From JBAZHE01 sp041652555 (GTDB lineage: Bacteria; Patescibacteriota; Patescibacteriia; Patescibacteriales; WJLG01): a stretch of 64,000 nucleotides of DNA. Location: contig JBAZHE010000002.1 of the NCBI GenBank assembly GCA_041652555.1, positions 38,718-102,717 of the forward strand, read 5' to 3'. Below the pieces are notes generated by a model. It searched no databases, was not told the DNA's origin, and saw only the letters and a list, made by a program, of their open reading frames with translations. Each line of letters starts with the position of its first letter. Position 1 is the first letter of the stretch. The position numbers were made by a program, and so were the translations under genes. Below, one piece after another: positions 25,826 through 33,160 of this stretch.

Positions 25826-25885
25826 ATGCTAAATGCTAAATGATGAATGCTAAATAAAATAATTTAGCATTTAGCATTTAGCATT
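25826..25885. repeat. Long inverted repeat built of GCTAAAT units
   Basis: AATGCTAAATGCTAAAT and a third unit on the left pair with ATTTAGCATTTAGCATT units on the right around a short A/T loop. It lies between dcd and thyX, both on the minus strand. It could form a strong hairpin in the operon mRNA; no long U-tract follows it. Confidence 0.6.
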
Positions 25886-25892
25886 GTTAATT

Positions 25893-26501
25893 TTATATTT
25901 GTACCTCTTGTCCTTCGGTGCTTACTCTTCCGCCCATCCATTGGCCACGATATTGATTGCCTTCACCTAGAACTTCTTGAAAGGTGATATGGGCGATACG
26001 AGCACCGAAAGAAATTTTAACATTAGCTGGACCAAGATTGCAAACACCAAAAGTTAATTCTCCAGAATATCCCGGTTGAACAATCCCGTTAAACATTCCA
26101 AGGCCGGAACGAAACATTGTTGTGCGCGGGAAGACAACTCCGGAAAGAGTAGTCGGCAAATTAACTTTTTCCATTGTTTTAACAAGGTAATATTTTCCAG
26201 GTTCAAAAATAAAAATATCTTCGTTAACAGAAGTTGGCAAATCCCCTCTAAAAAGAGGGGTGGCGCGGTACTCCGCGACGGGGTGTGTTGTGTTGGAATT
26301 TTGAGCTTTGCCAACTAGTTTAGTGTTTGGTGTTTGTCTTTCTTCTACACCTAAAAATCCATCTCCTTCTAATTCATAAATTTCTCCCAACCTCAAATCA
26401 AAACCCGCACCTTCGGGATTATTCATTTCCCGTTCGCACAAACCCCCAACCAGATTTATTTCCCTTACTAATTCGTGTAGTTTTTTAATACCTAGAATCA
26501 T
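25893..26501 (-). CDS. dcd: dCTP deaminase family protein with an in-frame repeat insertion
   Basis: 202 residues. PRTTMFRSGLGMFNGIVQPG is the trimeric dCTP deaminase/dUTPase core with the motif S-G-L-x-N-x-x-V-x-P-G-Y, and GARIAHITFQEV closes the barrel. The product is dUTP or dUMP for ThyX. Residues about 70-88 (THPVAEYRATPLFRGD) are encoded by a family A palindromic element at 26239-26295. This inserts about 19 codons between a surface strand and EDIFIFEPGKYYLV, leaving the frame open. The 4-base overlap with the upstream dCMP deaminase gene shows co-expression. Deaminase versus dUTPase not settled. Confidence 0.75.
   Translation of the reverse strand: MILGIKKLHELVREINLVGGLCEREMNNPEGAGFDLRLGEIYELEGDGFLGVEERQTPNTKLVGKAQNSNTTHPVAEYRATPLFRGDLPTSVNEDIFIFEPGKYYLVKTMEKVNLPTTLSGVVFPRTTMFRSGLGMFNGIVQPGYSGELTFGVCNLGPANVKISFGARIAHITFQEVLGEGNQYRGQWMGGRVSTEGQEVQI
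26239..26295 (+). repeat. Dispersed palindromic element, family A copy 3, inside dcd
   Basis: AATCCCCTCTAAAAAGAGGG GTGGCGC, GGTACTCCGCGACGGGGTGT and GTTGTGTT. The hairpin CCCCTCT/AGAGGGG and the GCGCGGTACTCCGCG stem are intact. It is nearly identical at its right end to copies at 3684 and 44111. On the minus strand it is translated in the dcd frame. Confidence 0.8.
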
Positions 26502-27046
26502 ATTTTTTGGTTGATTTCTTTTCTTTCAAAATCACAATAAATTTTGCCTTCGTATTTGCTTATTTTTATTCCTTTAGCACGGGCCAGCTCTGTAGCTTCG
26601 TCTTCTTCTTCCATCTTTTCGCCGCCGGTTTGAGTTCTTAGATATACATCTTTGTAGATAATTTCTTTTATGCCAGCATTATTCAAGGCCTTCATGCAGT
26701 CATAGCAGGGGAATAAGACAGTATATAGAGTGCTCCCTCTTAGAGACTTTGGGTTAAGACAATTGATAATGCCATTGATTTCGGCATGAGCGCCACGACA
26801 ACGTTTCAATTTTTTTGTTACTGGATCGCCCTCAATTTTAGCACAGCCAACTTCGTTGCAATGCAAGTCTCCCTCTGTTGGGCCATTGTATCCCATGGAA
26901 AGAATTCTTTTGTCTTTATCAACAAAAACACAACCAGTCACTACTACTACGCAAGAAGTTCTCTTAGAGGCTATTACTGCTAGGTTCATAAACATTTCAT
27001 CCCAATTTAATCTTTGTACGCGTGGAGTCTTTTTAGAGTCTGTCAT
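26498..27046 (-). CDS. Deoxycytidylate deaminase
   Basis: 182 residues. The zinc site is H-A-E (RGAHAEINGIINC, residues about 86-98) plus PCYDC. A second metal-like group (CNEVGCAKIEG) precedes it, as in T4-type dCMP deaminases. It converts dCMP to dUMP, the ThyX substrate. It is first gene of the minus-strand deoxynucleotide operon, and a 3' extension with acidic residues (MEEEDEATELARA) follows the core. Confident family call. Confidence 0.9.
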   Translation of the reverse strand: MTDSKKTPRVQRLNWDEMFMNLAVIASKRTSCVVVVTGCVFVDKDKRILSMGYNGPTEGDLHCNEVGCAKIEGDPVTKKLKRCRGAHAEINGIINCLNPKSLRGSTLYTVLFPCYDCMKALNNAGIKEIIYKDVYLRTQTGGEKMEEEDEATELARAKGIKISKYEGKIYCDFERKEINQKI

Positions 27047-27094
27047 ATTGTTAAATAAAATAATAAGAGAGGGTTAATCGTCCCCCTGAAATAT

Positions 27095-27124
27095 AATTTT
27101 AGCAAAATAAATTTTAATAGGCAA
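27095..27124 (-). promoter_or_regulatory. Promoter of the deoxynucleotide operon
   Basis: On the minus strand, TTGCCT then about 17 bp then TAAAAT (27100-27095), about 50 bases before the dCMP deaminase ATG. The spacer count is approximate. Confidence 0.5.
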
Positions 27125-27162
27125 TGGTTTTATTTTGAGTAAAGAAGTGATAAAAAATAGCT

Positions 27163-27182
27163 GTCTAAAAAATTTGTACAGC
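27163..27182. repeat. 20-bp repeat, copy 1
   Basis: GTCTAAAAAATTTGTACAGC, identical at 44202-44221. With the preceding AGCT it forms an imperfect hairpin GCTGT...ACAGC. A similar text (ACTGTATAAAAATTTTGTAC) lies in prmC near 54041. Confidence 0.55.
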
Positions 27183-27183
27183 A

Positions 27184-27211
27184 AAAACAAAAAAACGCCT
27201 TTTAAGGCGTT
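27184..27211 (-). terminator. Terminator after rplA
   Basis: On the minus strand AACGCCTT pairs with AAGGCGTT around AA, followed by TTTTTTGTTTTTG. Confidence 0.85.
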
Positions 27212-27236
27212 GTTTTGTTGTATGTAATTTTTTAGT

Positions 27237-28037
27237 TTAAGAGATTTCTACTTTTACACCTTGTCCCATAGAAGATGCGACGGAGATGTTTTTTATGTAA
27301 AGTCCTCTGGCTGAGGATGGTTTTGATTTTTTTATAACTTCTAAAAAGGCGTTAAAATTATCAACCAACTTAGCATCATCAAAAGATTTTTTACCTATTA
27401 AGGCGTGTAGGTTGCCTGTGTCATCATTTTTGAAGCTTAATTTACCTTTTTTAAATTCGGTAATAGCTTTGATCGGGTCAACGGCGACAGTATCGTTTTT
27501 TGGTGAAGGCATTAAACCGCGAGTACCGAGAATTTTAGCAATCATACCCATCTTTTTCATCATAGAAGGCTCGGCAATAGCCAAATCAAATTCGGTTTTT
27601 TCGGTCTTCTTTATTTTTTCTATCATTTCTTCGTTACCAATCAAATCGGCACCGGCTTTTTTAGCCGCTTCTTCGTTGATAGGTTCAACAAAAGCAATTA
27701 CGCGGACGGTTTTGCCTACGCCATGTGGCAAGACAACAGTTCCGCGAACTTGCTGTTCACCTTTAGCTGGGTCAATTCCTAGACGGAAGTGAACCTCTAC
27801 GGATGCATCAAATTTTTCTTTTCCAGCTTCCTTAACGATTTTAATCGCTTCGGCAATTGGATAAGTTTTAGTTTTATCAAAATTATAAACAATTTTTTTA
27901 GTTTTTGGCTTAGCAGGTTTTTTATCACTTTTTTTTGAAGATTTTTTTTCAGCTGAATCTTCTTTGGTTTCAGCCGTTTCTTCAAAGGCTTCGACCTCTT
28001 TTTTTTCAACGGCCTCAATCTTTTTTTCTTTAGTCAT
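27237..28037 (-). CDS. rplA: Ribosomal protein L1
   Basis: 266 residues. After an N-terminal K/E-rich extension of about 48 residues comes the L1 core: KTYPIAEAIKIVKEAGKEKF, GTVVLPHGVGKTVRV, MGMIAKILGTRGLMPSPKND and the closing YIKNISVASSMGQGVKV. L1 forms the mobile stalk near the E site. It is last gene of secE-nusG-rplK-rplA and is followed by a terminator. rplJ and rplL do not follow in this window, unlike many bacteria. Confidence 0.96.
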   Translation of the reverse strand: MTKEKKIEAVEKKEVEAFEETAETKEDSAEKKSSKKSDKKPAKPKTKKIVYNFDKTKTYPIAEAIKIVKEAGKEKFDASVEVHFRLGIDPAKGEQQVRGTVVLPHGVGKTVRVIAFVEPINEEAAKKAGADLIGNEEMIEKIKKTEKTEFDLAIAEPSMMKKMGMIAKILGTRGLMPSPKNDTVAVDPIKAITEFKKGKLSFKNDDTGNLHALIGKKSFDDAKLVDNFNAFLEVIKKSKPSSARGLYIKNISVASSMGQGVKVEIS

Positions 28038-28090
28038 AAATTTGTTTCGTGGTTAACGTCCCAAGTCCTCGGAACTCCCACAAGTAATTA

Positions 28091-28522
28091 TTATTTAATT
28101 TCAACTCCCATTTGACGGGCGGTGCCAGCGATAATTCTTTTAGCGGCTTCTAAGTCAGTAGTATTTAAGTCCGGCATTTTTATTTTGGCGATTTCTCCTA
28201 ATTGTTCCTGAGTAAGGACGCCGACTTTTTCCAATAAAGCGTTATGTGCGCCAGATTGCAACTTTAAAACTTTTTTAATTAAAGATGAAGCTGGCGGTTT
28301 TTTCATTATGAAGTCATAAGAACGATCCTCATAAACAGTAATAATAACCGGCAAAGTATCGCCGCGCATTTCTTGGGAAGCGGCGTTGAATTTAGTAACG
28401 AATTCCTGAATATTTAAACCATGTTGTCCCAGGGCCGGACCAACTGGTGGGGCTGGGGTTGCCATAGCAGCTGGAATCTGCAGTTTGATTAGCGCTTTTA
28501 TTTTTTTCTTAGGTTTGGCCAT
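28091..28522 (-). CDS. rplK: Ribosomal protein L11
   Basis: 143 residues, normal length. LQIPAAMATPAPPVGPALGQ HGLNI, FVTKFNAASQEM, FIMKKPPASSLIKK and the C-terminal rRNA-binding KRIIAGTARQMGVEI identify L11, the base of the GTPase-associated stalk. Located between nusG and rplA in the standard order. Confidence 0.97.
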   Translation of the reverse strand: MAKPKKKIKALIKLQIPAAMATPAPPVGPALGQHGLNIQEFVTKFNAASQEMRGDTLPVIITVYEDRSYDFIMKKPPASSLIKKVLKLQSGAHNALLEKVGVLTQEQLGEIAKIKMPDLNTTDLEAAKRIIAGTARQMGVEIK

Positions 28523-28570
28523 ATAAATAATTTTTTAGAGTAAGAAGCGTACTCTTTTAGTATAATACTT

Positions 28571-29116
28571 TTATATTTTTTTAATTTGTAAAAAATCTAA
28601 TTCAATCGGGGTTTCGCGTCCGAACATATTAACCAGGACTTTAACACGACCTTTTTCTTCGTCAATGTTGGTGATTTTTCCCTCTAGACTTTTAAATGGT
28701 CCATCCACAATTTTAACGGGGGAGTCGACCGAGAAATCAATTTTGAATTTTGGTTCGTCAATACCCATTCTTTTCTGCAAGCCTTTAATTTCTTCTTCGG
28801 AAACCGGAGTTGGAGTTGTGCCGGTACCAATAAAGCCGGTGACATTCGGGGTATTGCGAACAACATACCAAGACTTGTCAGTAACAACCATTTCTACTAA
28901 GACATAACCGGGATAAATTTTTTCTTCCACCACCTTGCGCTTGCCGTTCTTGATTTTAATCTTTTTTTCGGTTGGCACCATAACGTTGAAGATTTGATCT
29001 TCCACGTCCATAGTATCAATTCTTTGTAAAAGATTCTGCGAAACATTTTCTTCATAGCCGGAAGAAGTGTGCAAAACATACCAGCGGCGGCCTTGATTTA
29101 AAGTTTGTTTGGCCAT
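28571..29116 (-). CDS. nusG: Transcription elongation/termination factor NusG
   Basis: 181 residues. The NGN domain starts RRWYVLHTSSGYEENVSQNL and has YPGYVLVEMV and NTPNVTGFIGT. The C-terminal KOW domain has VKIVDGPFKSLEGKITNIDE. NusG binds RNA polymerase and links it to Rho or the ribosome. Cotranscribed with secE and rplKA. Confidence 0.97.
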   Translation of the reverse strand: MAKQTLNQGRRWYVLHTSSGYEENVSQNLLQRIDTMDVEDQIFNVMVPTEKKIKIKNGKRKVVEEKIYPGYVLVEMVVTDKSWYVVRNTPNVTGFIGTGTTPTPVSEEEIKGLQKRMGIDEPKFKIDFSVDSPVKIVDGPFKSLEGKITNIDEEKGRVKVLVNMFGRETPIELDFLQIKKI

Positions 29117-29139
29117 ATTTTTTGTTTTTTATAAGGAGA

Positions 29140-29328
29140 TTATCTTTGGATTATTTTTTCCAAAGGAATGTTAAAAATAAAATCCAGGGCGCCTAAAAAA
29201 GTGGCGACGCCGAGAGAAATCGCGATAACCAACACGATATATTCTCGAGTTTGTTTCTTGGTTGGCCAAGTAACTTTTTTCATTTCCTCTAAAGAGGACT
29301 TAATATAGGCGGTTATTTTATTGATCAT
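29140..29328 (-). CDS. secE: Preprotein translocase subunit SecE
   Basis: 62 residues with one membrane segment (IVLVIAISLGVATFLGALDF) preceded by an amphipathic helix with the signature EEMKKVTWPTKKQTREY. SecE clamps SecY in the translocon. The short single-span form is typical of most bacteria. Confidence 0.95.
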   Translation of the reverse strand: MINKITAYIKSSLEEMKKVTWPTKKQTREYIVLVIAISLGVATFLGALDFIFNIPLEKIIQR

Positions 29329-29345
29329 ATGTTTTCCAATAACAA

Positions 29346-29362
29346 AAACAGCCCTGTTGGGC
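29346..29362 (-). promoter_or_regulatory. Hairpin with U-tract in the secE operon leader
   Basis: On the minus strand GCCC-AACA-GGGC is followed by TGTTTTTGTT, between the promoter and the secE start at 29328. It looks like a weak attenuator; only a 4-bp stem. Confidence 0.4.
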
Positions 29363-29383
29363 GGTCTATTAAATTACACTATT

Positions 29384-29412
29384 ATATTACAGGAAAAATC
29401 TAATTGTGTCAA
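29384..29412 (-). promoter_or_regulatory. secE-nusG-rplK-rplA promoter
   Basis: On the minus strand TTGACA (29412-29407), 17-bp spacer, TAATAT (29389-29384). Confidence 0.8.
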
Positions 29413-29522
29413 TAAAATTAGTAATAGGAAAAAGTAGCTAATATTAAATAATAAAATAATATTTTTAAATAATAACAAAAACATGCTATAATTTTTTATA
29501 TAAATAATAAAATAATAATTTT

Positions 29523-29750
29523 ATGGAAAAAATCTTTAGTGTTTTGGATAAAAAAATTAATCACTTCATCTGGGTTTTGGTCGGCAACGGAATAGTGATA
29601 TTAATGTTAGGCATTTTAATAGTCTGGACAGATTTTATGTTAAGGCTTATAATTGGTCTCGTCGCTATAATGGTTGCCTATATGTTTTTCTATGGAGCCT
29701 ATAAAGTGCGCCAATTTCGTAAACTTTTGGATAAATTTATAAAATTTTAG
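29523..29750 (+). CDS. Small two-span membrane protein
   Basis: 75 residues with two membrane segments (VLVGNGIVILMLGILIVW and LIIGLVAIMVAYMFFYGAY) and a basic C-terminus (KVRQFRKLLDKFIKF). No family was recognised. A TATAAT lies about 30 bases upstream and the following lipoprotein gene starts 4 bases after the stop, so the two are cotranscribed. The coding nature is supported by the clear topology and by that tight spacing. Confidence 0.6.
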   Translation: MEKIFSVLDKKINHFIWVLVGNGIVILMLGILIVWTDFMLRLIIGLVAIMVAYMFFYGAYKVRQFRKLLDKFIKF

Positions 29751-29754
29751 AATT

Positions 29755-30231
29755 ATGACTTACAAAAAAATCACTTTTTTCTTATTTGCCACTGTCTTGT
29801 TGATTTCTTTAACAGGTTGTCGAGGAACAAAAATTGAATCGATGGATGAATTAAACGCGGAAAATCTTTATCCTTATAGCAATGATGATTTAGGTTTTAG
29901 CCTCTATTTGCCATCTGATTTTATTTATTTCCAAACACAAAGAAAAAATAATCAAGACTTTTCTGATTTAGAAATTTATATTCCGACCGCGGATATGAGC
30001 CAGCAAAAAGAAGTTTCCGGTTATGCCAAGCCGATTATTGTTCGCGTGTTTGACAAAAAATATTGGAATGATAATATGAACGACGAAGAAAGAGCCGAAT
30101 ATATAAAAGCCGGCGAAAAAGGCAATCGCGTTTATGGATTAATGTTTTGGAACAATATCCCAAGCGATTGGTCTGTTAAGTGGACAGAGGATATGAAAAA
30201 TCAGATAATCAAAGATTTTCAAATAAAATAA
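29755..30231 (+). CDS. Small lipoprotein
   Basis: 158 residues. The signal FFLFATVLLISLTGC has the lipobox L-T-G-C with Cys22. The mature domain (LGFSLYLPSDFIYFQ onward) resembles the PsbP/DUF-type single-domain lipoproteins that are common and uncharacterised in Patescibacteria. It follows the two-span membrane protein and is closed by a terminator. Function unknown. Confidence 0.7.
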   Translation: MTYKKITFFLFATVLLISLTGCRGTKIESMDELNAENLYPYSNDDLGFSLYLPSDFIYFQTQRKNNQDFSDLEIYIPTADMSQQKEVSGYAKPIIVRVFDKKYWNDNMNDEERAEYIKAGEKGNRVYGLMFWNNIPSDWSVKWTEDMKNQIIKDFQIK

Positions 30232-30241
30232 AATATTTTGA

Positions 30242-30279
30242 GCCCGCCATAGAAAATTTATTTAAGGCGGGTTTTTTTA
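30242..30279 (+). terminator. Intrinsic terminator
   Basis: GCCCGCC pairs with GGCGGGT around an AT loop, followed by TTTTTTTAT. Confidence 0.85.
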
Positions 30280-30280
30280 T

Positions 30281-30309
30281 TTGATTTTTCTGTTGAAATA
30301 GGGTAAAAT
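30281..30309 (+). promoter_or_regulatory. Promoter directly behind the terminator
   Basis: TTGATT at 30281-30286, 17-bp spacer, TAAAAT at 30304-30309. +1 falls at about 30316, the ATG of a 12-codon upstream ORF. Confidence 0.6.
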
Positions 30310-30315
30310 TAAAGC

Positions 30316-30354
30316 ATGAATTTGATAAATATTTATAATTTTTCTTATGGTTAG
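30316..30354 (+). CDS. Putative 12-residue leader peptide
   Basis: ATG at 30316 reads MNLINIYNFSYG and stops at TAG 30352-30354. The stop overlaps the start region of the following gene (ATG at 30347), in another frame. The ATG lies at the predicted +1. It may be a leaderless upstream ORF that hands ribosomes to the main gene by reinitiation. It could also be chance. Confidence 0.3.
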   Translation: MNLINIYNFSYG

Positions 30355-32026
30355 CCCGTATTTAAGCAAAAAAAAGAATGAATCATTAACAGTTTCTTTG
30401 CCGATAAAGAAGATTTTTCAGGCTGTTTATAGACAAAAAGAAAAAGGTGGTGATACTTCTGGAGAGGATGAGACTAAAATTGTTGTCTCTGAGCTTATTT
30501 CTAAGCTTACTTTTTTTTATGAAAAAATTCGCAATTACGTTGATTATAACGAAGAGCATCTGCATCGCAAGAACGCCATTAAAAGAATTTTAAAACGCCA
30601 TCTGGTTATTGAAAGCGCGGTTGTTCGGGAATCAGCCGAAGATTTATCTAGAAATCTTTTGTGTGAACTGATTCGTGCCGGTTATCTGCCCAATAATAAA
30701 ATTCCGGAAAAGAAAATAGATGATGTAAAATTGGTTTTAGAAAAGTATATAAAGCTTCGCCAATTAGCAATGCCACACGGTCTAGCCGAGCAGATGGAAA
30801 AAATAATCGATAAAGAGAAGCGTGAGTTTTCCGATTGGCTCCTGGGAATTGCCGCCAGCGAAATAGAAAGCACTTTGGAAATAAATAAGATTGGTGAATT
30901 GGTTGTTGGCAATATCTATGAATATCTTTCCGGCAATGTTCGTTTGCCAATCAATTTTGCCGGTTATGAAAAAGATTTGCCGATTCAGATTTTTCTTTCC
31001 GTCCACCGTACGCATTTGAAATATGACGAAAGCATGTTGTCTTATTTGTTATTTAAATATTACAATGCTCAATGGTGGCTACCGCAAAACGAAGACATTG
31101 AAAAAATTGCTAAGAATATTTCTCTTTTACGCGCGGCTATCAGCCAGCAGCTTAATCATCCTCTGGTTAGACAACTGGATAAAATAACCAACCGTTATTC
31201 GGTTTTTTATTCTATTTTAACTGATATGATCTCTGAAGATCCGGTGGCGCTTTATGAGAATATTAAAAATAAGCCGGAAGTTTTTTCTTCTCTAGCCAAA
31301 GAGCAATTTACGCAACGTTTTGAAAAAGCTAAGTCTCGCTTGTGGCGCGCCGGTATCAATAGTATCATTTATATTTTTATCACTAAGTCTATCTTTGTTT
31401 TAGCCCTTGAAGTTCCGGCAACCAGATATTTCGGTCAGCCCTTGGATTATTTGGCCTTAACCGCGAATATGTTGTTTCCGCCTTTTTTACTTTTTTTAGT
31501 GATTATGTTCACGAAAGTGTCTAGTGAAGAGAATAATAAAAAAGTCGTGGCCGGCGTGGAAGAAATAACTTTTGAAGAAAAACATCGCCACGATCCGATT
31601 GTCCTGCGCAAGCCGACTCGTCGCAACCCGATTGTGAGCTTTATTTTTAACATTTTATATTCTTTAACTTTTTTGATTTCTTTTGGCGCCGTGGTTTGGG
31701 TTTTGAATAAATTTAATTTTACCTGGGTGAGTACTGTAATTTTTTTATTTTTTTTAGTGTTTGTTTCTTTCTTTTCAATCCTTATTCGTCGCAACGTTCG
31801 TCGGTTGGTGGTTGTGGAAGAGCGGGAAAATCTTTTGAATTTTATATTGGATTTTTTCTTTATTCCTATTACCGTAGTTGGTAAATGGATTTCGCATAAA
31901 TTTTCCAAGATAAATGTCTTTATGTTTGTAATGGACTTTATTATTGAAGCCCCATTTAAAGTATTAGTTAGCATTGCCGAACAATGGACAAGATATGTAC
32001 GCGAACGTAAAGAAGACATTGAGTAG
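30347..32026 (+). CDS. Conserved-looking hypothetical membrane protein
   Basis: 559 residues. Residues 1 to about 330 are soluble and helix-rich (for example KNAIKRILKRHLVIESAVVR). The C-terminal part has about four membrane segments: INSIIYIFITKSIFVLALEV, LALTANMLFPPFLLFLVIMF, FIFNILYSLTFLISFGAVVW and TVIFLFFLVFVSFFSIL. Two short basic loops follow, and the last 60 residues are amphipathic. No known family or catalytic motif was recognised. Its own promoter and a possible leader peptide precede it. Confidence 0.6.
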   Translation: MVSPYLSKKKNESLTVSLPIKKIFQAVYRQKEKGGDTSGEDETKIVVSELISKLTFFYEKIRNYVDYNEEHLHRKNAIKRILKRHLVIESAVVRESAEDLSRNLLCELIRAGYLPNNKIPEKKIDDVKLVLEKYIKLRQLAMPHGLAEQMEKIIDKEKREFSDWLLGIAASEIESTLEINKIGELVVGNIYEYLSGNVRLPINFAGYEKDLPIQIFLSVHRTHLKYDESMLSYLLFKYYNAQWWLPQNEDIEKIAKNISLLRAAISQQLNHPLVRQLDKITNRYSVFYSILTDMISEDPVALYENIKNKPEVFSSLAKEQFTQRFEKAKSRLWRAGINSIIYIFITKSIFVLALEVPATRYFGQPLDYLALTANMLFPPFLLFLVIMFTKVSSEENNKKVVAGVEEITFEEKHRHDPIVLRKPTRRNPIVSFIFNILYSLTFLISFGAVVWVLNKFNFTWVSTVIFLFFLVFVSFFSILIRRNVRRLVVVEERENLLNFILDFFFIPITVVGKWISHKFSKINVFMFVMDFIIEAPFKVLVSIAEQWTRYVRERKEDIE

Positions 32027-32045
32027 GATTTTAATTTTGAATTTT

Positions 32046-32762
32046 ATGTTATATATAGTAGGAACGCCAATTGGAAATTTAGAGGATATTAGTTTTCGGG
32101 CTATTAGGATTTTAACCGAGGCTGATTTTGTGTTGTGTGAAGATACGCGCAACACCGGAGTTTTATTGAAGCATTACAATATTACCACTAAGAAAATTTC
32201 TTATCATCAGCATTCAGATAATGTTAAGGTGGACCAGATTATAAAATTATTAGAAGAAGGAAAAACATTAGCTCTAGTAACTGATGCCGGCACGCCGGGT
32301 ATTTCTGACCCAGGAGGAGTTTTAGTGGCGAAAGTTTTAGAACATTTTGGCGAGGATATGAAAATTGAATCCGTGCCTGGTCCATCAGCGGTAACGGCGG
32401 CATTATCTATTTCCGGTGTGCCGACGGATAAATTTATTTTTATGGGTTTTCCGCCCCACAAAAAAGGCCGTCAGACTTTTATTAAAAGAATTTTGGAAAG
32501 CGAATATCCGGTTGTGGTTTATGAATCCAAACATCGGATAACAAAATTTTTAGAAGAATTAAAAGCCTTAAAAGAAAATACTGATTTTGAAGACGATGAA
32601 AAAACCGTTAAAAAGAAAAAGAGTTTAGAAAGCGTAGTTGTAGCGCGCGAATTATCCAAGATGCACGAAACTGTTTATCGCGGTGATATTAACGATATTA
32701 TAAATAAAATCTCCGCCACCACCGACGATCAAAGAGGGGAGTTTGTGGTTATTATTGGGTAA
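32046..32762 (+). CDS. rsmI: 16S rRNA (cytidine-1402-2'-O)-methyltransferase RsmI
   Basis: 238 residues from the ATG at 32046 (MLYIVGTPIGNLEDISFRAI); the longer frame from 31974 overlaps the previous gene and is not used. LVTDAGTPGISDPGG and VPGPSAVTAALSISGVPTD are the SAM-binding motifs of the tetrapyrrole methylase fold, and FMGFPPHKKGRQ is typical RsmI. It modifies the same C1402 as RsmH at 9727. A small charged insert (FEDDEKTVKKKK) lies near residue 185. Confidence 0.95.
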   Translation: MLYIVGTPIGNLEDISFRAIRILTEADFVLCEDTRNTGVLLKHYNITTKKISYHQHSDNVKVDQIIKLLEEGKTLALVTDAGTPGISDPGGVLVAKVLEHFGEDMKIESVPGPSAVTAALSISGVPTDKFIFMGFPPHKKGRQTFIKRILESEYPVVVYESKHRITKFLEELKALKENTDFEDDEKTVKKKKSLESVVVARELSKMHETVYRGDINDIINKISATTDDQRGEFVVIIG

Positions 32763-32784
32763 TAAAATAAAAAACATAAAAATT

Positions 32785-33147
32785 ATGAAGGAGGAAATAA
32801 CTTTATCCGGTCCTCATAAAAATTTTGAGGACATCAAAAAAATTAATAAGAATGGAGTGGAATATTGGGAAGCACGCGAATTGATGCCACTTTTAGGGTA
32901 CCCAAATTGGGAAAAGGCAGAAGATGTTATCGCTAGGGCTGTTCGCTCTTGCATGAATAGCGGACAAGATGTTGATGACCATTTTCACCATACGGTGAAA
33001 ATGGTAAAAATTGGCTTAGATTCAATGAGAAAGATTGTGGATAACTCTTTAGATAGGTATGCCTGTTATTTGATCGCTCAAAACGGCGATTCTAATAAAC
33101 CGGAAATAGCCTTAGCTCAGACTTATTTCGCAATTAAAAATTTATAA
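32785..33147 (+). CDS. DinD-like protein, N-terminal part only
   Basis: 120 residues from ATG 32785. FEDIKKINKNGVEYWEAREL MPLLGY, a central CMNSGQDVDDHF, RYACYLIAQNGDSNKPEIAL and QTYFAI match the N-terminal half of DNA-damage-inducible protein D (a BRO-N-like domain). Full DinD is about 270 residues and continues past YFAxQTR; here it stops right after YFAIKNL. So it is either a truncated remnant or a single-domain form. DinD inhibits RecA filaments in E. coli. It sits between rsmI and metG, both housekeeping. Confidence 0.75.
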   Translation: MKEEITLSGPHKNFEDIKKINKNGVEYWEARELMPLLGYPNWEKAEDVIARAVRSCMNSGQDVDDHFHHTVKMVKIGLDSMRKIVDNSLDRYACYLIAQNGDSNKPEIALAQTYFAIKNL

Positions 33148-33160
33148 TTTATAATTTTGT

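Noticed and set aside
25826..25885. GCTAAAT array as a CRISPR
   Set aside because: Units are 7 bp with no spacers and are arranged as one inverted repeat.
31974..32045. Longer RsmI start
   Set aside because: It overlaps the previous gene and the family starts at MLYIVGTPIGNLEDI.
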